Part shown: piece after piece, positions 55,049-63,787 of the stretch
Layout: the number at the start of each line of letters is the position of its first letter
Position numbering within the stretch: position 1 is the stretch's first letter
Assembly: GCF_001293565.1 (NCBI RefSeq)
Contig: NZ_JXMU01000007.1
Span: forward strand, 62,001 to 126,000
Origin: Ahrensia marina
Lineage (GTDB): Bacteria > Pseudomonadota > Alphaproteobacteria > Rhizobiales > Rhizobiaceae
Direction: 5' to 3'
DNA: 64,000 bases
Notes under the pieces: model-generated
The model's input: only the letters and a program-made list of their open reading frames with translations
What the model was told of the DNA's origin: nothing
Databases searched by the model: none
Position numbers and translations under genes: made by a program

Positions 55049-55135
55049 ATCACGCTTTCAAATTTAATCTTTGAGCGTGGGATATCAATCTTTCACAACA
55101 AAATGGTGACAGTTGCAACTAAAGTCAAATTGTGA

Positions 55136-57046
55136 TCACGCAACACTGGTCGTTTTCTCTTCGAGCATAATTATCAAGGCATCAATGTTAAACGGCTTTT
55201 CAAGAATACCGGATGCACCGGCAGCCATAATGGCCTCATTTGTCGAAAGCTGATTGTCAGCAGTCACGGCCAAAAGAGCAACGGAGGGCGCATTACGCTC
55301 TTCCTCGTTACGTCGAATGGCTTTGATTGCCGTCAGGCCGTCCATGACCGGCATGTGCAGGTCCATCAATACAATGTCATATTCATGTTGTTTGTTAAGC
55401 TTTTCAACAGCCTGCGCGCCGTCTGTAACGTGCGTTACGCGGCATGAAGCACGTTCAAGCATATTGGTTGCCAGCAAAGCATTGATCGGATTGTCTTCGG
55501 CAACGAGTACGTTGTATTTTTTGTTATTCTCTTTCTGAATAGTCGCAGGCTGGCGATCTTCTGATTTTTCAATCGAGGGAATATCATTGCCCAGAACCCG
55601 AAGCGCAGTCGAAGGGCGCACGGGACGTGTCAAAAATCCATGATTGGCAGCTTTAAACGCCGCACCAATTGTGCCGCGTTGTTCAGGCGTGATGAGCGCG
55701 ATGGCCTGGCAGTCAGGCAAGGCAAATTCAATTTGTTCTAAGGGCGGGGTTTTTGTCAGGCGTTGATCAATGATTATTTTGGACGGGTAGGGCCATTGAT
55801 ATGCAAGCTGATGCATTTCTGAGATGCTGGCACATTGCAAAACATGTGCGCCTGCACGCGAAGCAAGCCCGCTCAGCAAGTCTGCTTCAAACCCTTGTTT
55901 CATGCAGACCAGCACTGTTTCATTAATTGTAACGTTCTTTTTGGCTTCTGTGATCGGCGTTGCACGTACGTTCACGTTAAAAATGGAACCTTCACCAACG
56001 GCACTGTCGAGTGAAATGTCGCCACCCATAGCAATGGCCATCTTGCGTGCTATTGAGAGGCCAAGACCTGCGCCGTCATGGGTGCGGTTAAAAGTGTTTT
56101 CAACCTGTTCGAACGGCATGAAGATATTTGTTTGATGTTCTTCTGCAATGCCCGGCCCTGTATCCTGAACGCGAACGGTCAGATGATTGCCGCAGTACGA
56201 CACATCAATACGAACACCGCCTTTATCGGTGAATTTGATCGCGTTTCCAATTATATTGAATAAAATCTGGCGAAGACGCCCGGCATCAATATTGATCTTT
56301 TCAGGAACTTCCGCGCTTAAATCGTAGCCAAGATCAATATTTTTGTGATGGGCTTTTTCGGCAAGCAGTTCCACGACACCGGCGATAAGAGACGCGATTG
56401 TTGTCGGTTCCGCGTTAATTTTATTGGCTGATATTTCCTCGCGTCCGAACTGCAGAAGATCATTAACAAGCAGAAGAAGTGCTTCGCTGGAGCTGATCAT
56501 CGATTCGGTGTAATTGCGCTGCTCTGCGGTCAGTTGGGTATCGGCAAGTAAGCGCCCCATGCCGGTTATGCCGTTTAATGGCGTACGGATTTCATGGCTG
56601 ACCATTGCAAGGAAACGAGATTTTGCCGCATCGGCTTCCTCTGCCTGGCGGCGCGCTTCTATGAGTGCAGCTTCTGTTCGCTTGTGCTGCGTTATATCGC
56701 GGCCAATAACCCTAATGAATATGTCGCCAGTATCCGGCTCACGCATGGAAAATTGCAGGCGGTCAAACCAAGTTTCAGTGCCGTCCTGCGCTGTCAGTTT
56801 TTTGAAGCAGCGCGGAGATTTGCCGCCTTTTAGAAACGCAAACTGCTCACGGTCTTGACCTATGATTGTCTCAGCCGGCTGGTCGACTAAATTTGCAAAA
56901 ACGGCATTGGCATGAATGATTTTTCCCTCAGTGGTGCAGTCAACGACTGCATCGCCAAGCGCATTCATTTCAACGCTTTCCCACAATTGGTCAGCTTGAG
57001 CTTCCAACTCTTTTTTATCGTCAGATATTGCGCGCAGGTCATCCAT
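55136..57046 (-). CDS. Soluble PAS hybrid histidine kinase with receiver
   Basis: A 636-residue kinase without membrane spans. It has a short coiled-coil start, PAS about 22-120 (G-D-A-V-V-D, F-I-R-V-I-G-R-D-I-T), HisKA with H151 (S-H-E-I-R-T-P-L-N-G), HATPase_c (G-A-G-L-G-L-S-I-A), a degenerate receiver-like segment (about 370-485) lacking the acidic pocket, and an intact C-terminal receiver (V-A-E-D-N, V-L-M-D-L-H-M-P-V-M-D-G, E-K-P-F). No Hpt domain and no regulator gene adjoin, so the phosphate must pass to a partner elsewhere. The architecture parallels the membrane kinase at 25.8-28.5 kb. Confidence 0.91.
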   Translation of the reverse strand: MDDLRAISDDKKELEAQADQLWESVEMNALGDAVVDCTTEGKIIHANAVFANLVDQPAETIIGQDREQFAFLKGGKSPRCFKKLTAQDGTETWFDRLQFSMREPDTGDIFIRVIGRDITQHKRTEAALIEARRQAEEADAAKSRFLAMVSHEIRTPLNGITGMGRLLADTQLTAEQRNYTESMISSSEALLLLVNDLLQFGREEISANKINAEPTTIASLIAGVVELLAEKAHHKNIDLGYDLSAEVPEKINIDAGRLRQILFNIIGNAIKFTDKGGVRIDVSYCGNHLTVRVQDTGPGIAEEHQTNIFMPFEQVENTFNRTHDGAGLGLSIARKMAIAMGGDISLDSAVGEGSIFNVNVRATPITEAKKNVTINETVLVCMKQGFEADLLSGLASRAGAHVLQCASISEMHQLAYQWPYPSKIIIDQRLTKTPPLEQIEFALPDCQAIALITPEQRGTIGAAFKAANHGFLTRPVRPSTALRVLGNDIPSIEKSEDRQPATIQKENNKKYNVLVAEDNPINALLATNMLERASCRVTHVTDGAQAVEKLNKQHEYDIVLMDLHMPVMDGLTAIKAIRRNEEERNAPSVALLAVTADNQLSTNEAIMAAGASGILEKPFNIDALIIMLEEKTTSVA

Positions 57047-57118
57047 GCCAGAGGCATATACCTTCTGGGTAATTATGCCGTGAAAACAGTCGTTAAAATT
57101 TTAAACGTTTGTACCGCT

Positions 57119-58114
57119 TTATGCCGCCATATCGACAACGACACGTCCGCGCACTTTGCCCTCCAGAATGCCATGTGCGGTTTCGATAATGTCATCGAAG
57201 CCGATTTTAGTCGCGATACTTGCCAGTTTTCCTGCGTCCAGTTCTGTAGAAAGGCGTGTCCATGCTTTTTCACGCAATGCGATTGGGGCCATAACACTGT
57301 CTATACCGTGCAGTGATACGCCGCGTAATATGAACGGAGCAACGCTTGCGGGCAGGTCCATGCCTTGCGCCAGTCCGCAAGCGGCAACCGCCCCATAATA
57401 TTGCGTTTGCGCAAGCACATTGGCAAGCGTGGTAGACCCCACTGAATCAATAGCGCCGGCCCAACGTTCTTTACCAAGCGGCCGCCCCGGTTCTGATAGT
57501 TCGGCACGGTCGAGGATTTCTGCTGCGCCGAGACTTTTTAAGAATGCCTCTTCTGATGTTCGCCCCGTTGAAGCGATAACATGGTAACCAAGCTTTGCCA
57601 GCAGAGAAATACTGACCGAACCCACGCCGCCGTTTGCGCCAGTTACCAAAATTGGGCCGGTATCTGGTGTAATGCCCGCATTTTCGAGTGCAAGAACACT
57701 CAACATGGCCGTATAACCGGCTGTTCCAATTGCCATTGCATCTGTCGGTGTCATACCGTCCGGCAAAGCAATCAACCAATCGCCGTTCACACGCGCTTGT
57801 TGCGCATAGGCACCATAATGTGTCTCGCCAACGCCCCAACCGTTCAAAATAACCTTGTCGCCTGCTTTCCATTTCGCATGACTGGAAGAAAGAACCGTTC
57901 CGCAAAAATCGACACCGGGAATCATTGGCCAGCGACGCACAACAGGCGACTTGCCTGTTATCGCCAATCCATCCTTGTAGTTGACGGTCGTTGCCTCGAC
58001 ACGCACTACCACATCACCATCCATAAGATCGTCTACTGTTATATCCTCAATTGTGACGCTCTGTTTTTTGTCTTCGTCACGCGACACCATGATGGCTTTA
58101 AAAGTATCAGGCAT
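57119..58114 (-). CDS. acuI: AcuI/YhdH-type acrylyl-CoA reductase, MDR family
   Basis: A 331-residue zinc-independent medium-chain oxidoreductase. The segment N-Y-K-D-G-L-A-I-T-G, G-V-D-F-C-G-T-V, the NADPH-binding G-A-N-G-G-V-G-S-V, and A-S-T-G-R fit AcuI/YhdH, which reduces acryloyl-CoA to propionyl-CoA and is used in dimethylsulfoniopropionate and 3-hydroxypropionate metabolism. ATG 58114 has GGGAG 8 bases upstream; an extra 17 residues in frame are not supported. Its neighbours offer no DMSP genes, so a general detoxifying role is equally possible. Confidence 0.87.
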   Translation of the reverse strand: MPDTFKAIMVSRDEDKKQSVTIEDITVDDLMDGDVVVRVEATTVNYKDGLAITGKSPVVRRWPMIPGVDFCGTVLSSSHAKWKAGDKVILNGWGVGETHYGAYAQQARVNGDWLIALPDGMTPTDAMAIGTAGYTAMLSVLALENAGITPDTGPILVTGANGGVGSVSISLLAKLGYHVIASTGRTSEEAFLKSLGAAEILDRAELSEPGRPLGKERWAGAIDSVGSTTLANVLAQTQYYGAVAACGLAQGMDLPASVAPFILRGVSLHGIDSVMAPIALREKAWTRLSTELDAGKLASIATKIGFDDIIETAHGILEGKVRGRVVVDMAA

Positions 58115-58145
58115 ATTTGTCTCCCGTTTGAATAGAAACGTGCTT

Positions 58146-58634
58146 CTACTCAGGATTCTTGTCAATCGCTTTGGTTTTACGCCAAGTGATCAATTCGTCT
58201 AAAATAACAAGGCCCGCACCAATGCTTATGGCGACATCAGCGACATTGAATACAGCGAACGACCAGTTTTCTAGATGGAACAGGAACATGTCCACGACAT
58301 AACCGTTAAAAGCGCGGTCAATGATATTGCCGATCGCGCCACCTATGATCAGACCAAATGCAAGATGTGATAGCCAGCGATCTGGCGGAGTGGAGCGCCA
58401 GAGCCAGAGAACAAAACAGACCACGGCGAGCGCAATGATAATCAGTGGCCACGGCCCAAGGCCGCGCAGCATTGAAAATGCGATACCTTCGTTGTGCGTA
58501 CGAAAGAGCGAAAAAAAAGACAGCAATTCGTTTTGCTGCTGATACGCCATTTGGGTTTCCACCCAATATTTTGTTGCCTGATCAACCAGCACAACCAAGA
58601 GTACAATGACAAAGCCGCTCACAGATTTTCTCAT
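58146..58634 (-). CDS. lspA: Prolipoprotein signal peptidase
   Basis: A 162-residue inner-membrane aspartic protease with four hydrophobic segments. Catalytic residues are predicted as D115 (Y-V-V-D-M-F) and D133 (N-V-A-D-V-A-I-S-I-G); N-I-I-D-R-A-F-N-G is the conserved strip before them. It cleaves the signal peptide of lipoproteins after diacylglyceryl transfer. Its ATG overlaps the stop of the upstream RNA methyltransferase gene by 4 bases. Confidence 0.95.
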   Translation of the reverse strand: MRKSVSGFVIVLLVVLVDQATKYWVETQMAYQQQNELLSFFSLFRTHNEGIAFSMLRGLGPWPLIIIALAVVCFVLWLWRSTPPDRWLSHLAFGLIIGGAIGNIIDRAFNGYVVDMFLFHLENWSFAVFNVADVAISIGAGLVILDELITWRKTKAIDKNPE

Positions 58635-59491
58635 ATCCGGTTTCCCCGCTTCTCAAGTGAAAGGGCATGACGGCGCACTTCGTAAAGGCAAACACCAGTA
58701 GCAATCGCAAGATTCAGACTATCTGCACGCCCGACCTGCGGAATACGAATAAGCTGCTCGCACACTTTAACAAGCGGGGCTGGCATGCCGGACTGTTCAT
58801 TGCCCATAATCAATAATATCGGACGGCCGGAATATTGCGGCGTGCGGTAATCGACAGAACCGGCAAGATGTGTGCCGACAACAAGCCCGTTCCACTCTTT
58901 TGCAAAAGTAATAAATTCTGATTCGCTTAAATGAGCGACCGGTATTGCGAAAATGGAGCCCATCGTTGCGCGAACAGTTTCTGTGGCAAAGGGATCAGTG
59001 GTATCGCCAACCAGAATTATGCCTTTTGCCCCTGCTGCATCTGCCGTGCGCATGATCGTTCCCAGATTTCCCGGGTCGCGAATACGGTCGAGTGCAATCC
59101 ACACATCTTCTGCTTCTGGCTTTATTTTAGCGGCATCAAGCAACTGACGTTCAAAAATACCGACAACCATTTGTGGATTGTCACGGCGTGTTATGCTGCC
59201 CAGCACTTTTTCAGGCACAATGAGAACGTCGGAACCATTGGCCGCTGCGCGGGCTGCGAGATTTTTGACATTATCATTGTCGCGGTGTGAAGCGGCAAAA
59301 AGAAGCGTTTTTAATGTCCAGCCACCGTCAATGGCATCAATGATTAGCTTCATGCCCTCCGCGATGAAAGAATTGGTTTCTTCGCGGTGGCGTTTTTTTT
59401 CTAAAAACCGGATATCTTTGATGATCGGGTTGGAAACGCTTGTAATCTCTTTGATGCGCCCGCTTTTTTTATGTTCGTCACGCATTGGCAC
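58631..59491 (-). CDS. SpoU/TrmH-family RNA 2'-O-methyltransferase
   Basis: A 286-residue SPOUT enzyme. An N-terminal substrate-binding domain (about 15-115) precedes the knotted domain with motif 1 R-D-P-G-N-L-G-T-I-M-R-T-A-D, motif 2 I-M-G-N-E-Q-S-G-M and motif 3 S-L-N-L-A-I-A-T-G. Members methylate ribose in rRNA or tRNA; RlmB-like 23S methylation is the usual annotation but the target is not determined by sequence. The start is ATG 59491 or 59485. It overlaps the upstream methyltransferase gene by 14 bases and lspA by 4. Confidence 0.9.
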   Translation of the reverse strand: MPMRDEHKKSGRIKEITSVSNPIIKDIRFLEKKRHREETNSFIAEGMKLIIDAIDGGWTLKTLLFAASHRDNDNVKNLAARAAANGSDVLIVPEKVLGSITRRDNPQMVVGIFERQLLDAAKIKPEAEDVWIALDRIRDPGNLGTIMRTADAAGAKGIILVGDTTDPFATETVRATMGSIFAIPVAHLSESEFITFAKEWNGLVVGTHLAGSVDYRTPQYSGRPILLIMGNEQSGMPAPLVKVCEQLIRIPQVGRADSLNLAIATGVCLYEVRRHALSLEKRGNRI

Positions 59492-60638
59492 TCTCCGGTA
59501 ACCAGCGTGAGAACATAGAGGTGGAAAGTGCGCGCCCGCGCAGTTTCTCGCGAATAATCAATTCTCCTGATTCGACACATCCGCGTGTCTTGTAACCGGT
59601 AAAACTGTCCATCATCGCTTCGTGCATCGCAAAAAATGACGCGCGTATGGCATAGGCTGTCAAGACCAGCATGACAGGATCATCACTTAACAGATCGCGG
59701 CAGCCATCCAGCATGTCAGGTAAATGATCAAACAGCTGCCACACTTCCCCGTTCGGACCGCGTCCATAGGCGGGAGGATCAAGCAATATGATGTCATATG
59801 TATTGCCGCGGCGTATTTCACGCTGCACGAATTTCATCGCGTCTTCGCAAATCCACCGGACCGGCATTTCATCAAGACCGGCAAAGCTTTGGTTTTCACG
59901 GGCCCAGCCGATAGCCTTTTTGGAGGCGTCGACATGGGTAACGTGAGCGCCGGCATCTGCGGCAACCAGTGAAGCGACGCCGGTGTAGCCAAACAGATTA
60001 AGAACACGCAATTGTCTGTCGGAACTCTTTAGGGCTTCCCGTATGGCGCGCCAATGAGCAGCCTGCTCAGGGAAAACTCCGACATGGCGAAAAGAAGTGA
60101 AGCGCCCCATATAACCGACACCGTCAAACGCCATCGGCCATGTTTCGCCGAATTGTGCACCCGGAAATCGCCAGCGGCCCACGCCTTCTTCATCTGTGTC
60201 ACCGGTGAAGATTGCATTGGCGCTATCCCACAGGGCATCATCCTGGCTTCGCCCCCATATAGCCTGTTGTTCAGGCCGGATTATTTTTATGTCGCCATAC
60301 TGCTCAAGCTTCAGACCGTCGCCGGTATCCAGCAAAGCGTAATTTTGATCGGCTAGTGTTTCAAGGATAACCGGAAGCTTTTCTGAAGGCCGATGTGCAG
60401 TTTTACGCGGGCGGACAACAGGGGCGCGGTTTTCGACTTGGTTGCTGTTCTTGGACGGTGTCGCAGGTTTTGCGGCGTGTTTGGGCTTTGGACGAAAACC
60501 GGTGTCCTGACCTGCGTTTTCAGCTCTTTGGTTCAAACCGCGCTGCGATTTATTCTTTTTGTTTTTTGCTCGCTGTGGACGCACATTGAATTCCAATTTG
60601 ACAGGCTGAATGGATAATGAGCAGCCTCTTTTGCTCAT
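59478..60638 (-). CDS. Class I SAM-dependent rRNA methyltransferase, RlmI/RlmK-like
   Basis: A 386-residue methyltransferase. The SAM site lies in V-L-N-L-F-G-Y-T-G-V (about 214-223) with V-D-A-S-K-K-A after it, and the catalytic-type D-P-P-A-Y-G-R-G motif is further on. The D-P-P-x-Y form suggests methylation of a nucleobase, probably in rRNA. Residues 1-95 are a basic, Lys/Arg/Asn/Pro-rich low-complexity extension, likely disordered and RNA-binding. The true start could be further in, but ATG 60638 is the only one giving the extension. It overlaps the next gene by 14 bases. Confidence 0.82.
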   Translation of the reverse strand: MSKRGCSLSIQPVKLEFNVRPQRAKNKKNKSQRGLNQRAENAGQDTGFRPKPKHAAKPATPSKNSNQVENRAPVVRPRKTAHRPSEKLPVILETLADQNYALLDTGDGLKLEQYGDIKIIRPEQQAIWGRSQDDALWDSANAIFTGDTDEEGVGRWRFPGAQFGETWPMAFDGVGYMGRFTSFRHVGVFPEQAAHWRAIREALKSSDRQLRVLNLFGYTGVASLVAADAGAHVTHVDASKKAIGWARENQSFAGLDEMPVRWICEDAMKFVQREIRRGNTYDIILLDPPAYGRGPNGEVWQLFDHLPDMLDGCRDLLSDDPVMLVLTAYAIRASFFAMHEAMMDSFTGYKTRGCVESGELIIREKLRGRALSTSMFSRWLPESANA

Positions 60639-60685
60639 ATGGGATTATAGCATAAAGCCAAAAATGAGAGCACTAAGGCTGGATT

Positions 60686-61027
60686 TTAATTATTGTTCAG
60701 CGCCAGAGTGGATGAGGCCTTTTTCTTCTCGCCAACGCCAGCTTCTTTCATTTCATAGCGCAGATGCTGGACTTCTTTTTTATAGGCACGTTCTTTCTTG
60801 CGGTGCTTGCTTTGTGCAAACCAGCTTCCAATACCGCCAACCAAAACACCAAGAGCACCGGCAGCGTAAAGCCATAAGAAAAATGGTGCGTCAAAGCTCA
60901 AAGCCCCGTTCGACGGATTGAAAACGTCGAGATTGAGCGAGACCGATTGCCGGTTTGCGACCGTTAAAGCAATCAGCACGATTGCGAGCGGAATTAAAAT
61001 AAGCACAAAAATAATTTTGCGGAGCAT
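60686..61027 (-). CDS. LapA-domain (DUF1049) membrane protein
   Basis: A 113-residue inner-membrane protein with two hydrophobic segments (about 5-24 and 45-66) and a basic coiled-coil tail (S-K-H-R-K-K-E-R-A-Y-K-K-E-V). N-R-Q-S-V-S-L-N-L-D-V-F-N-P between the spans is the LapA signature. In E. coli LapA partners LapB in control of lipopolysaccharide synthesis; no LapB is seen here. It is third in sppA-ihfB-lapA. Confidence 0.88.
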   Translation of the reverse strand: MLRKIIFVLILIPLAIVLIALTVANRQSVSLNLDVFNPSNGALSFDAPFFLWLYAAGALGVLVGGIGSWFAQSKHRKKERAYKKEVQHLRYEMKEAGVGEKKKASSTLALNNN

Positions 61028-61057
61028 GTCAGTTTCCCAGGAAGCTTAAAAGCTGCC

Positions 61058-61336
61058 TTATTTGTTTAAGCGTTCACGAAGCTCTTTACCGGTCTTGAAA
61101 AACGGGACCCATTTTTCTTCAACTTGCACTGTTTCGCCTGTGCGCGGGTTGCGGCCTTCACGAGGAGGGCGGTTTTTGATTGAAAAAGCACCGAAACCAC
61201 GAAGTTCAACCCGGTTTCCTGAAGCAAGTGTTTCTGTAATCTCATCGAGGATCGCATTTACAATATTCTCGACATCTCTTTGATATAAATGCGGATTCCG
61301 ATCTGCAATTATCTGCACAAGCTCAGACTTTATCAT
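61058..61336 (-). CDS. ihfB: Integration host factor subunit beta
   Basis: A 92-residue DNA-bending protein. The HU/IHF fold is clear: L-R-G-F-G-A-F and the beta-arm [11 protein letters not shown] with the intercalating proline. It dimerises with IhfA to bend DNA sharply at specific sites. The ATG at 61336 has GGGGA upstream; the frame extends 7 codons further without need. It lies 29 bases after sppA. Confidence 0.96.
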   Translation of the reverse strand: MIKSELVQIIADRNPHLYQRDVENIVNAILDEITETLASGNRVELRGFGAFSIKNRPPREGRNPRTGETVQVEEKWVPFFKTGKELRERLNK

Positions 61337-61365
61337 AACGTCCCCATGTACTTTCATTCAGCTGT

Positions 61366-62337
61366 TTATTCATTTTGGTCAGCGCTTTGAACGTGCCAAA
61401 TCGAAAGCAGACCGTCAAGCATAAGACGTCTCTCAAATTGCTCGGCAATGGGCTGAGATAGGCTTTCAAGCCCGATTTGTTTCATAATCCATGTCACGGC
61501 TGCTCCCGGTATTAGAAAATTGCTACGCTCAGGCTTCTTTTTCCAAAGTTTCGTATCCAGCTCTTCATCAAGTCCTTGTTCTGTAAGCCAGTTGCGGGCG
61601 ACATCCTCTCCGCCCAATTGGTCAACGAGGCCATTTTCAAGGGCTTGGCGGCCGGTAAACACGGAACCGTCTGCAAGCTGTGCTGTTTCTTGCGGATCAA
61701 AACCGCGGCGTTCGGTGACTATACCTTTAAACCAGTCGTAGCTGTCCAATATCATCCGCTCTATCATCGCTTCTGCCTCCGGCGGCGTATTCCCGTAAAA
61801 ATTGGGCTCCGCTTTCAGTGGTGATGACTTGATAGAGCGCATGTCCACGCCAAGATTGTCTAAAAGGCCTTCAAAATTAGGATATTGGAAAATCACACCA
61901 ATCGAGCCGACGATTGATGATTTGCGTGCCACAATCTGGTCTGTGGCTGAGGCAATCATATAGCCTGCCGAGGCTGCTAAAGTGCCAACTTGTGCGACAA
62001 CGGGCTTTTTTTCTGCGATTTTGCGGACCGCTTCAAATATGGCTTCACCGCCCACTGTTGTGCCACCGGGTGAATCAATCGATAGGATAACGCCTTTAAC
62101 GAAGTCATTTTCCTCAATATCCTCTAGACGCTCAAGCAAATCTTCATCTTCAAATATTGTGCCGTTTATTTTCACTTTTGCGATGTGATTGTATGTAAAA
62201 CCGCCGGTTTCGTCATTGTTTGTGAAATAGGTGGCTGCCCAAACAACGCCGAGAACCGCAATCAAAATAGCGACAATCCGCCAGAAAGTTACTTTGCGGC
62301 GTAGACGTTGACGGTCGATAATATCATCTGCTTGCAA
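61366..62337 (-). CDS. sppA: Signal peptide peptidase SppA (short form)
   Basis: A 323-residue membrane-anchored serine protease of family S49. A single membrane span is at about 16-36. The catalytic pair is predicted as S123 (L-A-A-S-A-G-Y) and K139 (A-R-K-S-S-I-V-G-S-I-G-V). It degrades cleaved signal peptides. This is the half-length form without the N-terminal duplicate found in E. coli. Divergent from lptC over 194 bases and first gene of sppA-ihfB-lapA. Confidence 0.94.
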   Translation of the reverse strand: MQADDIIDRQRLRRKVTFWRIVAILIAVLGVVWAATYFTNNDETGGFTYNHIAKVKINGTIFEDEDLLERLEDIEENDFVKGVILSIDSPGGTTVGGEAIFEAVRKIAEKKPVVAQVGTLAASAGYMIASATDQIVARKSSIVGSIGVIFQYPNFEGLLDNLGVDMRSIKSSPLKAEPNFYGNTPPEAEAMIERMILDSYDWFKGIVTERRGFDPQETAQLADGSVFTGRQALENGLVDQLGGEDVARNWLTEQGLDEELDTKLWKKKPERSNFLIPGAAVTWIMKQIGLESLSQPIAEQFERRLMLDGLLSIWHVQSADQNE

Positions 62338-62531
62338 TGCTCAATCCTTGTCGCTGGCATATCGGGCGTTTTGATTGTACGGTTTAAGCCAACGCCTGGA
62401 TAGTTTTCAAGCATCAGCTAATATAGACCTATCATCACTTTTCCAGTAAAATCGGAACGATCCCAATAAAACCACATTAACAGTGTATCTGTTTATCACT
62501 TCGCTAACCACAATCGGTAATTTAAAGCATT

Positions 62532-63227
62532 ATGTCCAATGTCGTAGCCAAAACAGCTTCAAACGACGCTTTTGAGCGGGCCCGCAGGCATTCCGCCAAA
62601 GTCAGACTATACAAAAGAATTTTACCGCTTATTGCGCTTATCGGCGTTGTAATTGTGGGCGGCGTATTATTTGTTTCCCGTATTGTGCCCGATGGATCGG
62701 TTGATCTGGCATCAAGTACCATCAGCGATGGCAAGCTTGTTATGGCAAGCCCAAAACTTAACGGTGTGACCAAAGATAAGCGTCCGTATCGTGTTACCGC
62801 TTCTCGCGCCATTCAGGATCTCTCGGGTGAAACCGCCATGCAGCTTGAAAAGCTGGTCGCAAAAGTTGAGCTGAGCAATGGCGCAGAAGCCGAACTTAAC
62901 GCGCCGACAGGCAGTTTTGATGATCAGGATAGCATCTTGTCGCTCGGCGAGCAGTCCATACTGACAACATCTGACGGTATGCGGGCCGTATTAGGACGCG
63001 CCGATATTGATCTGGCGTCTGGAAATGTGGCTGCTAAGGACAAAATAACAATCACTCAAAAACAGACAACAATCTACTCTGACAGTATGGATATCCATGA
63101 TGGCGGCAAGCACATCGTCTTTTCAGACAATGTCACTCTTGTTCTACAGCCAGGTGTAGTGTCTAAGGTCAATCAGGATATTGCTAACGCCGAAGATGAT
63201 GCATCCCCTATTGTTGATACGAATTAA
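62532..63227 (+). CDS. lptC: LPS export protein LptC
   Basis: A 231-residue bitopic protein with one membrane span (about 29-49) and a periplasmic beta-jellyroll of the LptC family (S-P-K-L-N-G-V-T-K-D-K-R-P-Y-R-V-T-A-S-R-A). It bridges the inner-membrane LptBFG extractor and LptA. The alphaproteobacterial form is longer than E. coli LptC. It starts the lptC-lptA-lptB set, 21 bases before lptA. Confidence 0.93.
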   Translation: MSNVVAKTASNDAFERARRHSAKVRLYKRILPLIALIGVVIVGGVLFVSRIVPDGSVDLASSTISDGKLVMASPKLNGVTKDKRPYRVTASRAIQDLSGETAMQLEKLVAKVELSNGAEAELNAPTGSFDDQDSILSLGEQSILTTSDGMRAVLGRADIDLASGNVAAKDKITITQKQTTIYSDSMDIHDGGKHIVFSDNVTLVLQPGVVSKVNQDIANAEDDASPIVDTN

Positions 63228-63248
63228 AGTTACAGGTCTAAATTTTAG

Positions 63249-63776
63249 ATGACGCATATTTTAAAAGCTATTGTTACCGCTTCTTTTGCCGTCTTGCTCC
63301 CTTTGGCTGCTTTAGCGCAACAAGGTTCAGGTTTGGCGCTTTCCTCGGGCAAGCCGGTTCAGATTGATGGCGACAAGCTGGAAATTTTTGAAAATGACGG
63401 CAAGGCAATTTTCACCGGTGCAGTGAGTGTTGTGCAGGATGATACGATTCTTCGCACATCAAAACTGACAATCTTCTATGCCAAAGGCGGTGAAGGTTCG
63501 ATTGCAACCGGTGCAGCCGACATTGACCGTTTACTGGCGACTGGCGGTGTGAACATTCAAAGCGGTAAGCAGGTTGCAACAGGTGAAACCGGAACATACG
63601 ACATGAAAACGGAAGTTTTTGTGCTGTCCGGCAAGCGCGTTACACTGTCTGAAGACGGCAATGTTGCAACTGGATGTAAACTGACGGTCACCCAGACAAG
63701 CGGGCGTGCTAAATTGGAAGGGTGCGGCAACACATCACGTCCGACCGTTCTCATACAGCCTAAAAACAAGAACTAA
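63249..63776 (+). CDS. lptA: LPS transport periplasmic protein LptA
   Basis: A 175-residue periplasmic protein with a signal peptide ending A-A-L-A-Q (residue 24). The OstA-like jellyroll runs from about 35 to 165 with [10 protein letters not shown] at its start and the repeated G-x-x-x-T-x-x-x-x-V-V-Q-D pattern. LptA forms the bridge that carries LPS through the periplasm. It is placed between lptC and lptB as usual. Confidence 0.93.
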   Translation: MTHILKAIVTASFAVLLPLAALAQQGSGLALSSGKPVQIDGDKLEIFENDGKAIFTGAVSVVQDDTILRTSKLTIFYAKGGEGSIATGAADIDRLLATGGVNIQSGKQVATGETGTYDMKTEVFVLSGKRVTLSEDGNVATGCKLTVTQTSGRAKLEGCGNTSRPTVLIQPKNKN

Positions 63777-63787
63777 GAGCGCTTGTT

